The translations under genes and the position numbers were made by a program. This document shows, one piece after another, positions 1-10,088 of a stretch of 64,000 nucleotides of DNA. Positions within the stretch are counted from its first letter, which is position 1; the number at the start of each line of letters is the position of its first letter. A model generated the notes under the pieces. That model ran no database searches and had not been told where the DNA came from. It saw nothing but the letters and a program-made list of their open reading frames with translations. The DNA lies in assembly GCF_003369915.1 (NCBI RefSeq), contig NW_022881614.1, positions 21,368,336 through 21,432,335 on the forward strand, given 5' to 3'. The DNA comes from Drosophila miranda. Taxonomy: Eukaryota > Arthropoda > Insecta > Diptera > Drosophilidae.

Positions 1-71
1 TTGCTGAACACAGACGAAACATATGGATCGACGAGGATTCTACTGAACTTTCATTCTGTTAGAGGACTCAC

Positions 72-528
72 CCGAGAAGAGGACGCCCCGTCCGTGCATG
101 GCATCCTGGAGCCATTCCCCCACATAGACGCGTCTGTCCGCATACCAATGTATGCCGCGTCCTTGCCGCTTGTTCATCTGCCACTGACCAAAGTAGACGG
201 ATCCATCGTCGTAGTACTGTTTTCCCTCCCCGCTGCGCTTGTCATGGCGCCAATGACCCACATAGAGGCGATGCACCTGGCCATCAGGGGACTACCGCCG
301 CATGGATCCGTAGCCATGACGTTGGCCCCGCTGCCACTGGCCCTCGTACACCAATCCACGACGGCTCGATTTCACTCCATAGCCGTGGTGTTGGTTCCTC
401 AGCCACTTGCCCTGATAGCGGCCATGTCCTCCGGCAGGATAGCGCAGGCTTCGAACACCATTGCCGCCACCAGCATGGCACGACATGTTGCAGACAACTG
501 AGCCCCAGCCCCGCTTTGGGTTTGTCAT
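72..528 (-). pseudogene. MORN-repeat protein gene (MORN3-like), 5' coding exon with in-frame stop
   Basis: Reading from the ATG at 526-528, the exon encodes about 150 residues with successive MORN motifs (for example YEGQWQRGQRHGYG and YFGQWQMNKRQGRG). The order and spacing of the repeats resemble animal MORN3, a sperm and cilium-associated scaffold protein; that assignment is from memory of the family. Seen directly: one TAG at 292-294 interrupts the frame, yet MORN repeats continue in the same frame on both sides. A good splice donor (GGGTGAGT, cut after 72) ends the exon, so later exons lie to the left of the window. The stop suggests a pseudogene, but readthrough, editing or a base-call error are possible. 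It is on the same strand as Orai. Confidence 0.65.
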
Positions 529-1379
529 CTGTGCTCTTCTTTCGTGTCCTGGGGTGCGTGCGGTGTCCCTTTTCTAATCAACCCCAACCATGTGTCCTGG
601 CTCCGTTTGCCCCCATCCAAAAACTTTCGTTAGCTAGTCGCTCTTCCAGTCGCTCCTGGCACGCAAGCCTAACGACCTGATGGAAGTCAGGCGGGGGGAA
701 CGGCAATTGAAAATCGCTTGCTTCGTTTAAATATAGGTAGAAAAAAATCGTTTAATCGTACGTGTATAAATTACAGCGCAATTTCGCTTACATATTCGCC
801 TATCAATATCAAAATTTGGGCTAACACGATCTGGTTCGGTTCGAATTATTGGGTTCTTACACACTACGTGGGCGAGGGAAGACTGCGCTATGGATGAGGT
901 CTGGGTCTGACATCGCGAGCGATGGCATACCACTAAAATACAATACAGATATAAGCGGACGCGCCAACTAGTTACAACAAATATTCAAGCTAATATTGAG
1001 GAATATTTAGTCAACACAGTGGTTTAAACTTGAAAGTAGTATTGCTTTAGCTTGGGTCTTTCATCATTGCATGCGATGAGTACACAGGGGTTACGATGTG
1101 TAAAGGTCTTGAGCTTAAAGAAACATTGCTCGGGGCACAATCCTTTAGAATATACGTACTCATACTGTTTTTGTATAATAAAAATCTACTGCCTTCTGCG
1201 TATCACAATTTGCATCAACTACAAATTTACAAAATATTCACTTATTTAGTCTGAGGATTGACGGCGAGGCCTCTGGCCCACTGCCGTAAGTGTCTTTTCT
1301 TTTCGTTTTCGTTAAGTTTTCAGAGAAGGATCGCCGAGATGGTTTATTGCTTCGTGGGATCCTCGCGCGATTGATACTG
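529..1379. other. intergenic interval between MORN3-like gene and Orai
   Basis: No convincing coding sequence or known TE. The short ORFs here lack family features and splice signals. It should contain the 5' flank of the MORN3-like gene (right of 528 on the minus strand) and the Orai 3' UTR (left of 1380). No clear TATA box or polyadenylation site could be assigned with confidence. Confidence 0.4.
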
Positions 1380-1919
1380 CTAAACGATGTCGCCGGCGGC
1401 ACCGTAGTGGATGCCGTTATTGCGATTATGGTTGTTATGGTGCTCGAGGTGATCCTGTTCCATCTGCTCCTTGAGGATCTCCAGCTCCCGTATGCCGGAG
1501 ACCGTCACCTCGTACTTGTGCGTCACCAGAGACCGATAGAAGTGTATGGGGAAAGCCAGGAATATAATCATCACGGGTATCAGCACCACGCAGGCCGACC
1601 AGGCCGCCGGCGGGCTCAGATCATAGAACTTTACCCAGCACAGTATGGCTATCTCCAGCAGGAATAGGATCAACCCCAGCAGCGTCGAAAATGCCCACGC
1701 CGTCTCAATGTACCAGTGCAGGCGCTCGTGCGGCGACTCGTGCACCAGGGAGATGCTGTGCAGGTTGCACACTACCTCGATGTTCGGCAGGATGCAGGTG
1801 CTAATCATCAAATCCAGCATATGCACGGCCACCAGCATAGTGGTGCAGATCGCAAACGCCACTAGCATTCCGGGCGGAACCTTTGTGTCGTGGTCCAGCT
1901 GCACCTCCACCATCGCCAC
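1380..1919 (-). CDS. olf186-F: Orai store-operated calcium channel, last coding exon
   Basis: Orai forms the plasma-membrane CRAC channel pore, opened by STIM when ER calcium is depleted. The exon starts after a strong acceptor (pyrimidine tract then CAG, AG at 1920-1921) and ends at TAG 1380-1382, about 179 residues. It begins VAMVEVQLD, so it carries the conserved pore glutamate at the end of TM1, then TM2 (PPGMLVAFAICTTMLVAVH), TM3 (WAFSTLLGLILFLLEIAILC), TM4 (VLIPVMIIFLAFPIHFYRS) and the C-terminal STIM-binding helix (GIRELEILKEQMEQDHLEHH). The frame is open. Oddity: a proline stands in TM4 (AFPIHF) where human Orai1 has alanine (FAVHF). The exon carrying the N terminus and most of TM1 was not found in the window. 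Confidence 0.93.
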   Translation of the reverse strand: MAMVEVQLDHDTKVPPGMLVAFAICTTMLVAVHMLDLMISTCILPNIEVVCNLHSISLVHESPHERLHWYIETAWAFSTLLGLILFLLEIAILCWVKFYDLSPPAAWSACVVLIPVMIIFLAFPIHFYRSLVTHKYEVTVSGIRELEILKEQMEQDHLEHHNNHNRNNGIHYGAAGDIV

Positions 1920-2406
1920 CTGTGGGGGACGCAAAAGAGCAGAGGTCGGGAGATTAGTGAGAGTCGTGGATGGGCTACGGGTTACTCTGCCAAGATCGCC
2001 GCTCTCAGGAGGCAATGCTCCTCCTATTATTATTAGCCATCTTTCTCAACATTTTGGCAAGTGTTGCTGGCGCGAGCAGATTTGTTTATATAATAAGTAT
2101 CTCATTGGGTTAATTTATCTGATCTGCCCCTCTCTCACCTGCTACCTAGGTGCACAAACATGTGAAATATATTCAAAATATACAAAATAAAACTAGTCAA
2201 AATAGTGGAGGAACAGAGGATACCCAATGTTTTAAAGAAAACAGTAAAAAAATATGTTGTTGCAAAAACAACATTCCAAAAATTAAGAGATTGTTAACGT
2301 AGATTAATTCTATAATATTCATCTTTCGATTTTATAATAGAATTTGACGTTGGCTATCAATGAATATGGTGGGAATCCGCCTTCTGTCAGCGAGATCTAT
2401 TACCTG
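1920..2406 (-). other. remnant of the Orai intron upstream of the last exon
   Basis: Non-coding AT-rich sequence immediately upstream (on the minus strand) of the Orai acceptor. It includes the pyrimidine-rich acceptor tract and is then interrupted by the TRAM-1 LTR at 2407. No donor or preceding exon can be seen before the TE block. Confidence 0.6.
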
Positions 2407-2778
2407 TGTGGAGATAATGTTTTTTATCCCCAATCGGCCGACTAATTATTTCGAATTAAATAAAACTCGGCGCAGAAATAAAATTACGATATGTTCTTTA
2501 ATGCGTGACATCCAAATTGCAAGTGTGGCTTGCCTGCCCTTTACATTGCCGCTCCGATCGCTAAGCGCAGCTTCGCTCGGGCGACGGCGGTAGGCAGACG
2601 CAAAGCGGAGATAGCGAAGAGCGAGCTGGCAGAGAGCGTTTAGCAGGGCAAGCAAGCGCAAAGCTTTAACAAACAAATGAGTGACATAGACATAAGTAAC
2701 AAACAAAATAAGCGGCTGAGGGCCAAGAATTAGGTGCTATTTGGCAAGCAGCTAATCGGCTGGGTTCTGCTCCGAACA
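2407..2778 (-). repeat. 372-bp LTR of TRAM-1 (3' LTR)
   Basis: On the minus strand it begins TGTTCGGAGC and ends TCTCCACA, with TG...CA ends. It is nearly identical in length and sequence to the LTRs at 9717-10088, 12795-13166, 22160-22531 and 28149-28516. An 86-codon open frame recurs in each LTR but is only a by-product of LTR conservation. Confidence 0.92.
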
Positions 2779-2837
2779 TTCACCCCCCGTTGGAAGGCAA
2801 AGGCTTTCAACAGATCCATCCTGAAGGGGCAGAACCG

Positions 2838-3950
2838 CTATTTTTCCAACGGCCCAGCGGCTACGCTGGGATGATCGTCGAACGCAGCAATCGGCGCTTC
2901 TTTACGAAGGCGGCTTGTCGTGATTACGTCTTGATCATCGGGAACCTCTGTAATTGCATAGAATGGCAGGAAATTTGGCAATGTAGAAATTGTTGAAAGT
3001 TGAATTTCATTTAGCGTGGATATGTAGGTTTTTAATATATGGAAAAGTTCGCGCTGCAGTTCCTGATTCTCCGATCGCAGTTTTTCCACTTGCACCTGGC
3101 ACTCGAGCAGCTGCTTCCTGCATTGCTGCTCTAAGTTTTGGTACTCCAGCGTTGTGGGTCGAAAATCGTCAATAGAGATGCACGAGGAATTTTCGAAAGC
3201 GGCTAAAGCTGCACGCTTATTCTCCGAGCTATCAATGCTTTCTGATACTATCCAACCAAGTTTAGTCTCCTGCAATGTTGGCAATTGGGCTGATAGTCGA
3301 ATCTGTCCGACGCACTTTAAATCGAAGAACAAACCAGAACCTATCAACAGATCGATACGTTGGGGCTTGGAGAAATTAGGATTTAGTTTTAGATTATTCG
3401 GCATTGGCCAATCCTTTGCGTCTACGCCGAAGTTAGGCTGCATTTCCGTAATTGAGTTGGTGACAATTGCAGCGAAGGAAGCTCGATAGCTTGCGTCCTG
3501 GGATTGTACAACTATATGTACAGACTTGCTCGAAGGTAGAATGGAATCTCCGATTCCAGAGATGTGAACATAAGACGAGCGATGATCCAACTGCAACTGA
3601 TCAGCAAGTCTAGATGTTACAAAGTTTGCCTGTGATGCAGAATCCAAAATGGCACGACATGGGATAAGTGCTCCATAACGATCTGTTACATGGACGAGGG
3701 CAGTAGGTAGCAACACGTTCTGGCTAGGCTGAGATTTCTGGATCGAGGGGGGAGGGCTAGAACACCCGCTTGCTAGAAGCACAGTCGCGGCCTCTTGCTG
3801 GATCGATTCCTCGGCTGGTGAAGAGGAAGATGAAGCACCAGGTCCCGATGGAATGTGGAGTAGCGTGTGATGTTTGGCCTGGCAATGCCTGCAAAGTCCT
3901 GACCTGCACCTCTGCAATTCATGGCCTTTGTTGAGGCAGTTCAAACACAA
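2838..3950 (-). pseudogene. TRAM-1 nucleocapsid, protease, coiled coil and integrase-tail polyprotein
   Basis: Open for 370 residues on the minus strand. In order: zinc-knuckle cysteines and histidines (CLNCLNKGHELQRC, then CRHCQAKHHTLLH), a retropepsin-like domain (AILDSASQANFV), a predicted coiled coil (YQNLEQQCRKQLLECQVQVE and the following heptads), and a degraded piece of the integrase C-terminal region (PFYAITEVPDD). RT, RNase H and the integrase core are absent. Nucleocapsid and protease share one frame here, unlike TRAM-2, TRAM-3 and Bel-A, where a G/C run differs in length. This suggests the ancestral layout was a single Gag-Pol ORF. Confidence 0.75.
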
Positions 3951-5080
3951 GCGGCTCTTCTTTGCTTCTTTGTATCGTTCAAACGCAGAGAGATTCAGGA
4001 ATGCCTGACATCTAGATATTTAATGCTCGGAGGAATTGCAATGGTTACATATGGGGTTAGGATGGTCGTTACTGGAGGTGATAAGGGTGACAGGTTTGTC
4101 TTCTCCCACCTGTTGACTAGGACTTGTTGCCATGGCTGATCCCAAATTCTCCAGCATCCGACATCTCGCTTCCAAAAATGAGGCCATGCTTGACTACCGA
4201 GGCAATCCTGACGTCGGCAAGTTCTCTTCCCATTTCTCCATTGTTTTGTGGTCCAGTTTCGTGCCTATGATGAAGATCAGCAACCCATCCGAAATCTCCT
4301 GCGAGGTCGCCAAGGTCTGAAGTGCACGCAAGTGCGAATTGATTTTGTCGCTGAGCGCGCGCAAGCGGATAGCTGAGCCCTTCTCCACCCCTTGCAGCCC
4401 GAAAATAGCCTTGACGTGTGCCTGAAAATGTAACAGTTTATTATCGAATCGCAACATTAGCAAATTCAACGCCTTGTCGTAATTCTCCTCAGAAAGTTCC
4501 AAGGAACGAATCGTATCCAGCGCAGCACCATCTAGACATCCATGAAGATATTGGAATTTTTCGATGATTGGTATACGATGGACTTTGTGCGCCATTGTCG
4601 AGAACATCGAGTGGAATTCTGGCCAATCCATGTAGCTCCCCCGAATCGCGGAAGCTGCAACTCGGGCATTCGAGAACGGCCTATACTATTATAGGCGAAC
4701 AACGACGAATTCCCCTCGAGAGTATGCCGAGCCGTTGAATTGGCAACATTTACCGTGCGAGCAGCCATCAACTCCCGCGACAGCCTGGACCTAACCTTGA
4801 CATAAACATTCGAAAAGTCCAGCCGGGCATCAAGGGCTAACTGCAGGAAATCCAGCCTTTCAAGGCTCGTTTGAGCGGCATCGAAATCCGCATTCATTCG
4901 CTCGATCTGCTCTAAGCGAGCTTGAAGTTCTGCCTCATCTAACTCGGCAAGCTCTTCCTTGGTGAGAAAGCGATCCATGGCCTTTAGTTGGCGCGCGATG
5001 GACTCGGCCTTGTGCTTGTAGAAATCTACATCACTCGGCATTGCTGCGCTCGCGACATTGGTAGGCTCAGGTGCTGCCAT
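3951..5080 (-). pseudogene. TRAM-1 Gag relic
   Basis: Starts at the ATG whose complement is at 5078-5080 (MAAPEPTNVASAAM). It contains the Bel/Pao Gag helical region with DFYKHKAESIARQL near the N terminus. A one-base loss near 4640 changes frame before the MDWPEFHSMFS segment. A TAG at 4194-4196 and a TAA near 4020 then interrupt the capsid and nucleocapsid parts. The frameshift is shared by all three TRAM copies; the two stops are private to this copy. Confidence 0.75.
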
Positions 5081-5429
5081 GTTGAGGTTTTAAAAGAGTC
5101 ACTCAGCACGACCGAAAAAGACACCCTGTATACGTATAAACGTGGAAACCGAAAGCAAAGGGATTACAGCTAATGCCTTTAGCTGCGCGGCTGTGCGAGC
5201 TGTCCGATTCCGCTTTGTACTCCGCTTGTGTGTATTAGTGAGTTCGCTGCACTGCCTACCGCACTGCACTGACCGAATTGTCGCGACAGAGAAATTAATA
5301 GCCAGCAATGCGTGTATGTAGGTGTATGTAAGTGTGTTTTAGCACCGAATTGTGCTTAACCGCCGAAAATTTGCTAGGGCTAACGAATGTCGATCGCGAA
5401 TGATTATTAATTGACACTGCAACTCAGAG

Positions 5430-6567
5430 CAGCAGAGCAAAAGAAACGAGGGGGAACGTTGTGAGTTGCTACGGACACCGCAACTCTACAGTTATACCTG
5501 ATACTAAGTCAGTATGGCTCTCCTCCGGCAGATGCCGCTAATATTAAACGACACGACAAAGAGTGCGTGCGAGAGAGACAGAAAATCAGTCTGAGCGTGA
5601 CGTCACGCGCTGCGTAGCCACTGAAAATTGATTTGTTTCCTTTGGCTATAAAAATGATCTGATCTAATCCAGATTCAGCAATCAGATAGATATGGTCGCT
5701 ATCTATGATTCTGCGTTTTTAGTTTTCTCTAATCTGCAATATTGTGCATGCAACAGATTTTCGTCCTTTGTGTAGGCGGAAGGGGGTGGGGCGAAATTTT
5801 GAGAAATACGTTTTATAGTGAGATCTAACAGAAGTGCGGATACCAAATTTGGTTACTCTAGCGCTAATAGTCTTTGAGATTTGTGAATATCCCCAGATTT
5901 TCGTCCTTTGCGGGGGCGGAAGGGGGTGTGGCGAAATTTTGAAACAAACTCGTCTCGGTACGATATATTAGGAGTCTGGATACCAAATTTGGTTGCTCTA
6001 GCTTTTATAGTCTCTGAGATCTAGGCGCTAATGTTTTACTCTAAGCAAAGCCGCCTATGCTACGTGTGTGTTAGAGAGAGACAGGGCGAGAAAAAATGAA
6101 ATTGTTTTCTTGATGCTGGCTATAATAATAATACGATCTTATTCAAATTCTGCAGTCTAAAAGATATGGTCATTCTCTACGATTCTGCGTAGAGATCGTA
6201 TGGTTTTCTCGTATCTTTAAAATTGTGGATGCCACAGATTTTCGTCTTTTGTGGGGGCGGAAGTGGGCGGGGCGAAGTTTTGAAATATTTTTGTAGCAGT
6301 GACATATCACAGAAGTCTGGATCCAAAACATCGTTGCTCTAGCTCTTATAGTCTTTGAGCACTAGGCGCTGAAGGGGACGGACAGACGGACAGACGGACG
6401 GACGGACAGACGGACAGACAGACATGGCTCAATCGACTCGGCTATTGATGCTGATCAAGAATATATATACTTTATGGGGTCGGAAACGATTCCTTCTGGA
6501 CGTTACACACATCCATTTTCACCACAAATCTAATATACCCCAATACTCATTTTGAGTATCGGGTATA
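5430..6567 (+). mobile_element. ISY-A: DINE-1/mini-me type non-autonomous Helentron element
   Basis: No coding capacity. Hallmarks seen: a terminal hairpin near the start (GAGTTGC ... GCAACTC, 5463-5486), blocks rich in CGTCCTTTG and GGCGAAATTTTGA, a (GTCY)n tract at 6377-6423, the mini-me core (ATACTTTATGGGGTCGGAAA) after a short TA run, and a closing stem-loop (TATACCC ... GGGTATA, 6534-6567). DINE-1 relatives in D. miranda are known as ISY and are thought to be mobilised by Helentron rolling-circle transposases. Boundaries are approximate on the left. Confidence 0.8.
6377..6423 (-). repeat. (GTCY)n microsatellite of ISY-A
   Basis: Tandem GACG/GACA tetranucleotides (GTCC/GTCT on the other strand). 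The paralogous tract in ISY-C (49687-49758) is longer, so this is a length-variable part of the element. Confidence 0.9.
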
Positions 6568-7110
6568 ATTACGTTATATTTTTAAACTTTCAGCTTTTTC
6601 AATGTTTTGCGGTCTACACAATTACTGCTAAGAACTTTCAACTAACTCTTAAGTCATTCCTTCTTTGAATGTAGATAAGTTTAGCGAAATCTACTTTCCC
6701 CTCCCGATTCGCGGGTAAACGAACGCAAGTCCGGCCCACAGTTTACAGCATTTTCATTGTTATCCATCTCTCTAGCCTTACCTTACCCTCTATATGTATC
6801 CATTATTATATATCTTTCTATTCACTTCACCCCCGCCACACATACTGTTAATTAAAACGAAATGTTTTTCATTGATTGAGGCACATCAAACTACATAAAC
6901 GCATGTGTTTTAGAACGGAATTTTCTTTTAATAAACAAATACGAGTATGCAACAATTACAATTAACGAAGGGCCCACATTTATTTAGCCATAATCCATTC
7001 GAAATGTACATACATTTCTCAGATGTGTTTTGTACAATCCCCCGCCCCATTGAAATTGAAATACATAAACTAAAGAATTTTAATCTGCATTTTTGTTATT
7101 TCGATTGTTA
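6568..7110. other. non-coding AT-rich stretch inside the duplicated block
   Basis: No ORF of interest, no TE signature recognised. It is repeated almost unchanged at 49903-50446. It could be a host 3' UTR or intergenic piece captured before duplication, but nothing in it proves this. Confidence 0.5.
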
Positions 7111-9710
7111 GTGGTTTAATTACTAACCATACAGAATATACTCGTAGGTGTGCCAGTTCATACACAGGACGTGAGCCCACGCTGTTTTCTCCGCCTTTCC
7201 CGTCCGCTTGCCGTCGGTACCTCCTCCGCCGGTGATTCCGCCGTAGCTCCTCGCGCTCTCGGGAGGTCCAAGGGATGTGGTCTTGGTTGGACTGTGGCAG
7301 CCACTGGTTGTCCTACTGCGGGTCATAGCCATTTTCGATTCACGCCCACGGGAAATAACGTCAGCAACCCTCCCATTCATACGCCGCCGAATCAAACGCT
7401 GGGATTCAGCTTCGAGCCGCGTAAGTTAATCAGTATACATATGTAATTGTCGATAATTTTAAAATATATCTTCCTTCACAGAGAACTTACGAGTATATAC
7501 CCTACGCTTTGCCAAATCGAGCCGTACTCGATTTCCCCCTACCAGATGGAGTCCTATCCAAGCATTATTCGAGACAGACCGAGGCCCATCCCAGCAGGAC
7601 ACAAGCGCACCCCTTGCAAGATCCGAACCCAACAAGCCATCGTCATCCTTCGATCTGGCCATCGATAACAAGGACTTTGACTATGGAAACCAAGGGAGGA
7701 GGTAGATAGATATAGTTGTTGTTAGGTTTAAGGATATATGTATATATATATTTAGATAGTATATGCAAATGTTTTCCACTTATTTATTTCTTTATACTAA
7801 GCTAAGTTTCGATGAATAAAACTATTGCAAAATCATCCTTGTATGGGGGAGAAAACTAAATATTTTTGATGGGGGAAAGTGTCCTTGATCCTTGATAAGG
7901 ACTCCATTAAATCAGGGACATTTTTCCGATCACAGGAAGCAGTCGCACGCCTATATCGGCCCACAAATAGCCTAGAAAACTAAATGTGTAATGTTGGGGT
8001 TGCTGGAGTCCTTACGGAAGGATCAATGAGATTTGTTTAATCCCGGCGGGCAATGGCACGCAAATATCTATAGCAAATATCCTTGACCCTTGGTCCTTGA
8101 TACGGAATGCATTAGATCAAGAAAGCAATTTCGATCACAGGAAGCCGTCGCACATCCCGATCGGACTAGAAATTGTGGAGAGAGAATTTCAAAGAAAAGA
8201 AATTTTTTAAAACCCAACGACCTTCTGCTGATTTCTGTTCGCCTGGTATCCCAGATTTGAAATTCTCGTTTTCCACCATTTTGAGCAGCCAAAGAAAATA
8301 TGAAAAAACTGAAAAATAAAACTAAAAGAAATTTAAAAAAAAACTAGCGACTTTCTGCTGATTTCTGTTCGCCTGGTATCCCAGATTTGAAATTCTCGTT
8401 TTCCACCATTTTGAGCAGCCAAAGAAAATATGAAATAACTGAAAAAGAAATTTAAAAAAAACTAGCGACTTTCTGCTGATTTCTGTTTGCCTGGTATCCC
8501 AGTTTTGAGATTCCCGTTTTTGGCTATTTGAGCGGTCACAAGTTGAAAGTTGTACAACAAAAAAAATTTTTTTACAGCAACTTTTGTTGTGTGTTTTGTG
8601 TGGCCCGATCTAGGCGTGCGTACTCGGAATAGCTTCCTTGAACTAATTCATTCCTTATCAAGGACCAAGGATCAAGGATATTTGCTACAGACATATATAT
8701 CTTGTTTTCACCGTTATTTGTGGCCCGATCTAAACGTGCGACGGCTTCCCGTAGCCGGAATTGCTTCCTTAATCTAATGCATTCCGTATCAAGGACCAAG
8801 GGTCAAGGATATTTGCTCCATACATATATATCTTGTTTTCTCGCTTATCTGTGAGCCGATCTAGGCGTGCCACGGCCCTCCGGGATCAGAAAAATCTTCT
8901 TGATCCTTCGGTAAGGACTCCAGCAACCCCAACATTACACATTTTCTAGGCTATTTGTGGGCCGATATAGGCGTGCGACGGCTTCCTTTGATCGGAAAAA
9001 AGTCCCTGATTCAATGGAGTCCTTATCAAGGATCAAGGACATTTTGCCCAATAAAAAATATTTATTTTTCTCCGCTATTTGTGAACCAATGTGGGCGTTC
9101 CACGTTGTTTTGTAATCTGGATAGTTTCCCCGGTAGAGGATACAGCAAGGATGGTTTTCCAATAATTTTATTTATCATAACTTAGCTTAACATAAATAAA
9201 TAAACAAGTGGAAAATATCTTATCTATTATATAAATGAATAGACGCGTATGTATATCCTTAAACCTAACAACGATATCTATCTAGATTGGTTTCCCGTGG
9301 TTTCGAAGGATCGAAGGATGACGATGGCTTGTTTGGTTCGGATCTTGCAAGGGGTGCGCTTCTGTCCTGCTGGGATAGGACTCGGTCTGTCTCGACTACG
9401 CCTCGGTAATGCTTGGTAATGCTGGATGGAGTCCTACATCTGGTAGGGGGAAATCGAAAACGACTCGGTTTGTGGCAAAGCGTAGGGTACATACTCGTAA
9501 GTGCTCTGTGAAGGAAGAGATCATTTAAAATAATCAATATGATTCGGCGGCTTATGACTTGGGGGGGGTTATTTCCGTGAACAAAAAATTCGGCTGCGGC
9601 GCTGGTAGCCGAAGACCGTGTGATCTAATCTAGACAGTTCGTTTGCAACATGTTCGGTGTATGAACTGGCACATCTACGAATATATACTGTATGGGGTTA
9701 CTGGTTTAAT
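7111..9710. repeat. large imperfect inverted repeat with internal tandem repeats, left copy
   Basis: The first and last approximately 50 bases are mutual inverted copies (CCAGTTCATACAC near 7151; its complement near 9658). Further inwards 7482-7800 pairs with 9190-9525 and about 7860-8180 with about 8720-9050. The centre (8560-8590) is a short near-palindrome of A and T runs. The right arm has about 115-bp units around TGTGGCCCGATCTA; the left-central part has three approximately 120-130-bp units starting TTCTGCTGATTTCTGTT. Foldback-type transposons and hairpin-RNA loci have this architecture. I do not recognise a named family. Confidence 0.75.
7150..7710 (+). pseudogene. unidentified gene-like fragment with a plausible small intron
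   Basis: An open stretch from 7150 is followed by a strong donor (CGTAAGT at 7430) and acceptor (TTCCTTCACAG ending 7481), a 51-base intron. The following segment encodes, in shifting frames, coding-like peptides such as SSSFDLAIDNKDFDYG. The minus strand of 7160-7350 also reads as plausible coding sequence (for example PWTSREREELRRNHRRRR) but with stops. No family was recognised. The same segment occurs inverted at 9265-9540 and again at 50486-51050. It may be a decayed captured gene or decayed transposase; I cannot tell. Confidence 0.25.
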
Positions 9711-9716
9711 TGAGAT

Positions 9717-10088
9717 TGTGGAGATAATGTTTTTTATCCCCAATCGGCCGACTAATTATTTCGAATTAAATAAAACTCGGCGCAGAAATAAAATTACGAT
9801 ATGTTCTTTAATGCGTGACATCCAAATTGCAAGTGTGGCTTGCCTGCCCTTTACATTGCCGCTCCGATCGCTAAGCGCAGCTTCGCTCGGCCGACGTCGG
9901 TAGGCAGACGCAAAGCGGAGATAGCGAAGAGCGAGCTGGCAGAGAGCGTTTAGCAGGGCAAGCAAGCGCAAAGCTTTAACAAACAAATGAGTGACATAGA
10001 CATAAGTAACAAACAAAATAAGCGGCTGAGGGCCAAGAATTAGGTGCTATTTGGCCAGCAGCTAATCGGCTGGGTTCTGCTCCGAACA
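9717..10088 (-). repeat. 3' LTR of TRAM-2
   Basis: 372 bp, TG...CA ends on the minus strand, essentially the same as the LTR at 12795-13166, indicating a recent insertion. The polypurine tract (complement of TTCACCCCCC) begins at 10089. Confidence 0.95.

Larger units (their letters stand above)
2407..5429 (-). mobile_element. TRAM-1: non-autonomous Bel/Pao LTR element, missing its 5' LTR
   Basis: Minus-strand copy of the same family as 9717-13166. It has its 3' LTR (2407-2778), polypurine tract and the Gag, protease and coiled-coil interior, but stops about 10 bases short of the tRNA-Trp primer site. The same break against ISY sequence is found in TRAM-3 (43282/43283), so it predates the segmental duplication. 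It sits in the Orai intron. The right-hand end is lost, so no target duplication can be paired. Confidence 0.85.

Noticed and set aside
727..933. 68-codon minus-strand ORF between the MORN3-like gene and Orai
   Set aside because: No similarity, no splice or start context, AT-rich; treated as chance.
1645..2190. 181-codon plus-strand ORF opposite Orai
   Set aside because: It is the antisense of a strongly conserved Orai exon and crosses its splice acceptor.
2446..2706. 86-codon ORF recurring at 2446, 9756, 12834, 22232 and 28221 in either orientation
   Set aside because: It lies wholly inside the 372-bp LTRs and recurs only because the LTR is repeated; no domain or start context supports a gene.
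8222..8560. CRISPR-like array from the about 125-bp tandem repeats
   Set aside because: Units are adjacent without unique spacers, far too long for CRISPR repeats, and the sequence is eukaryotic.
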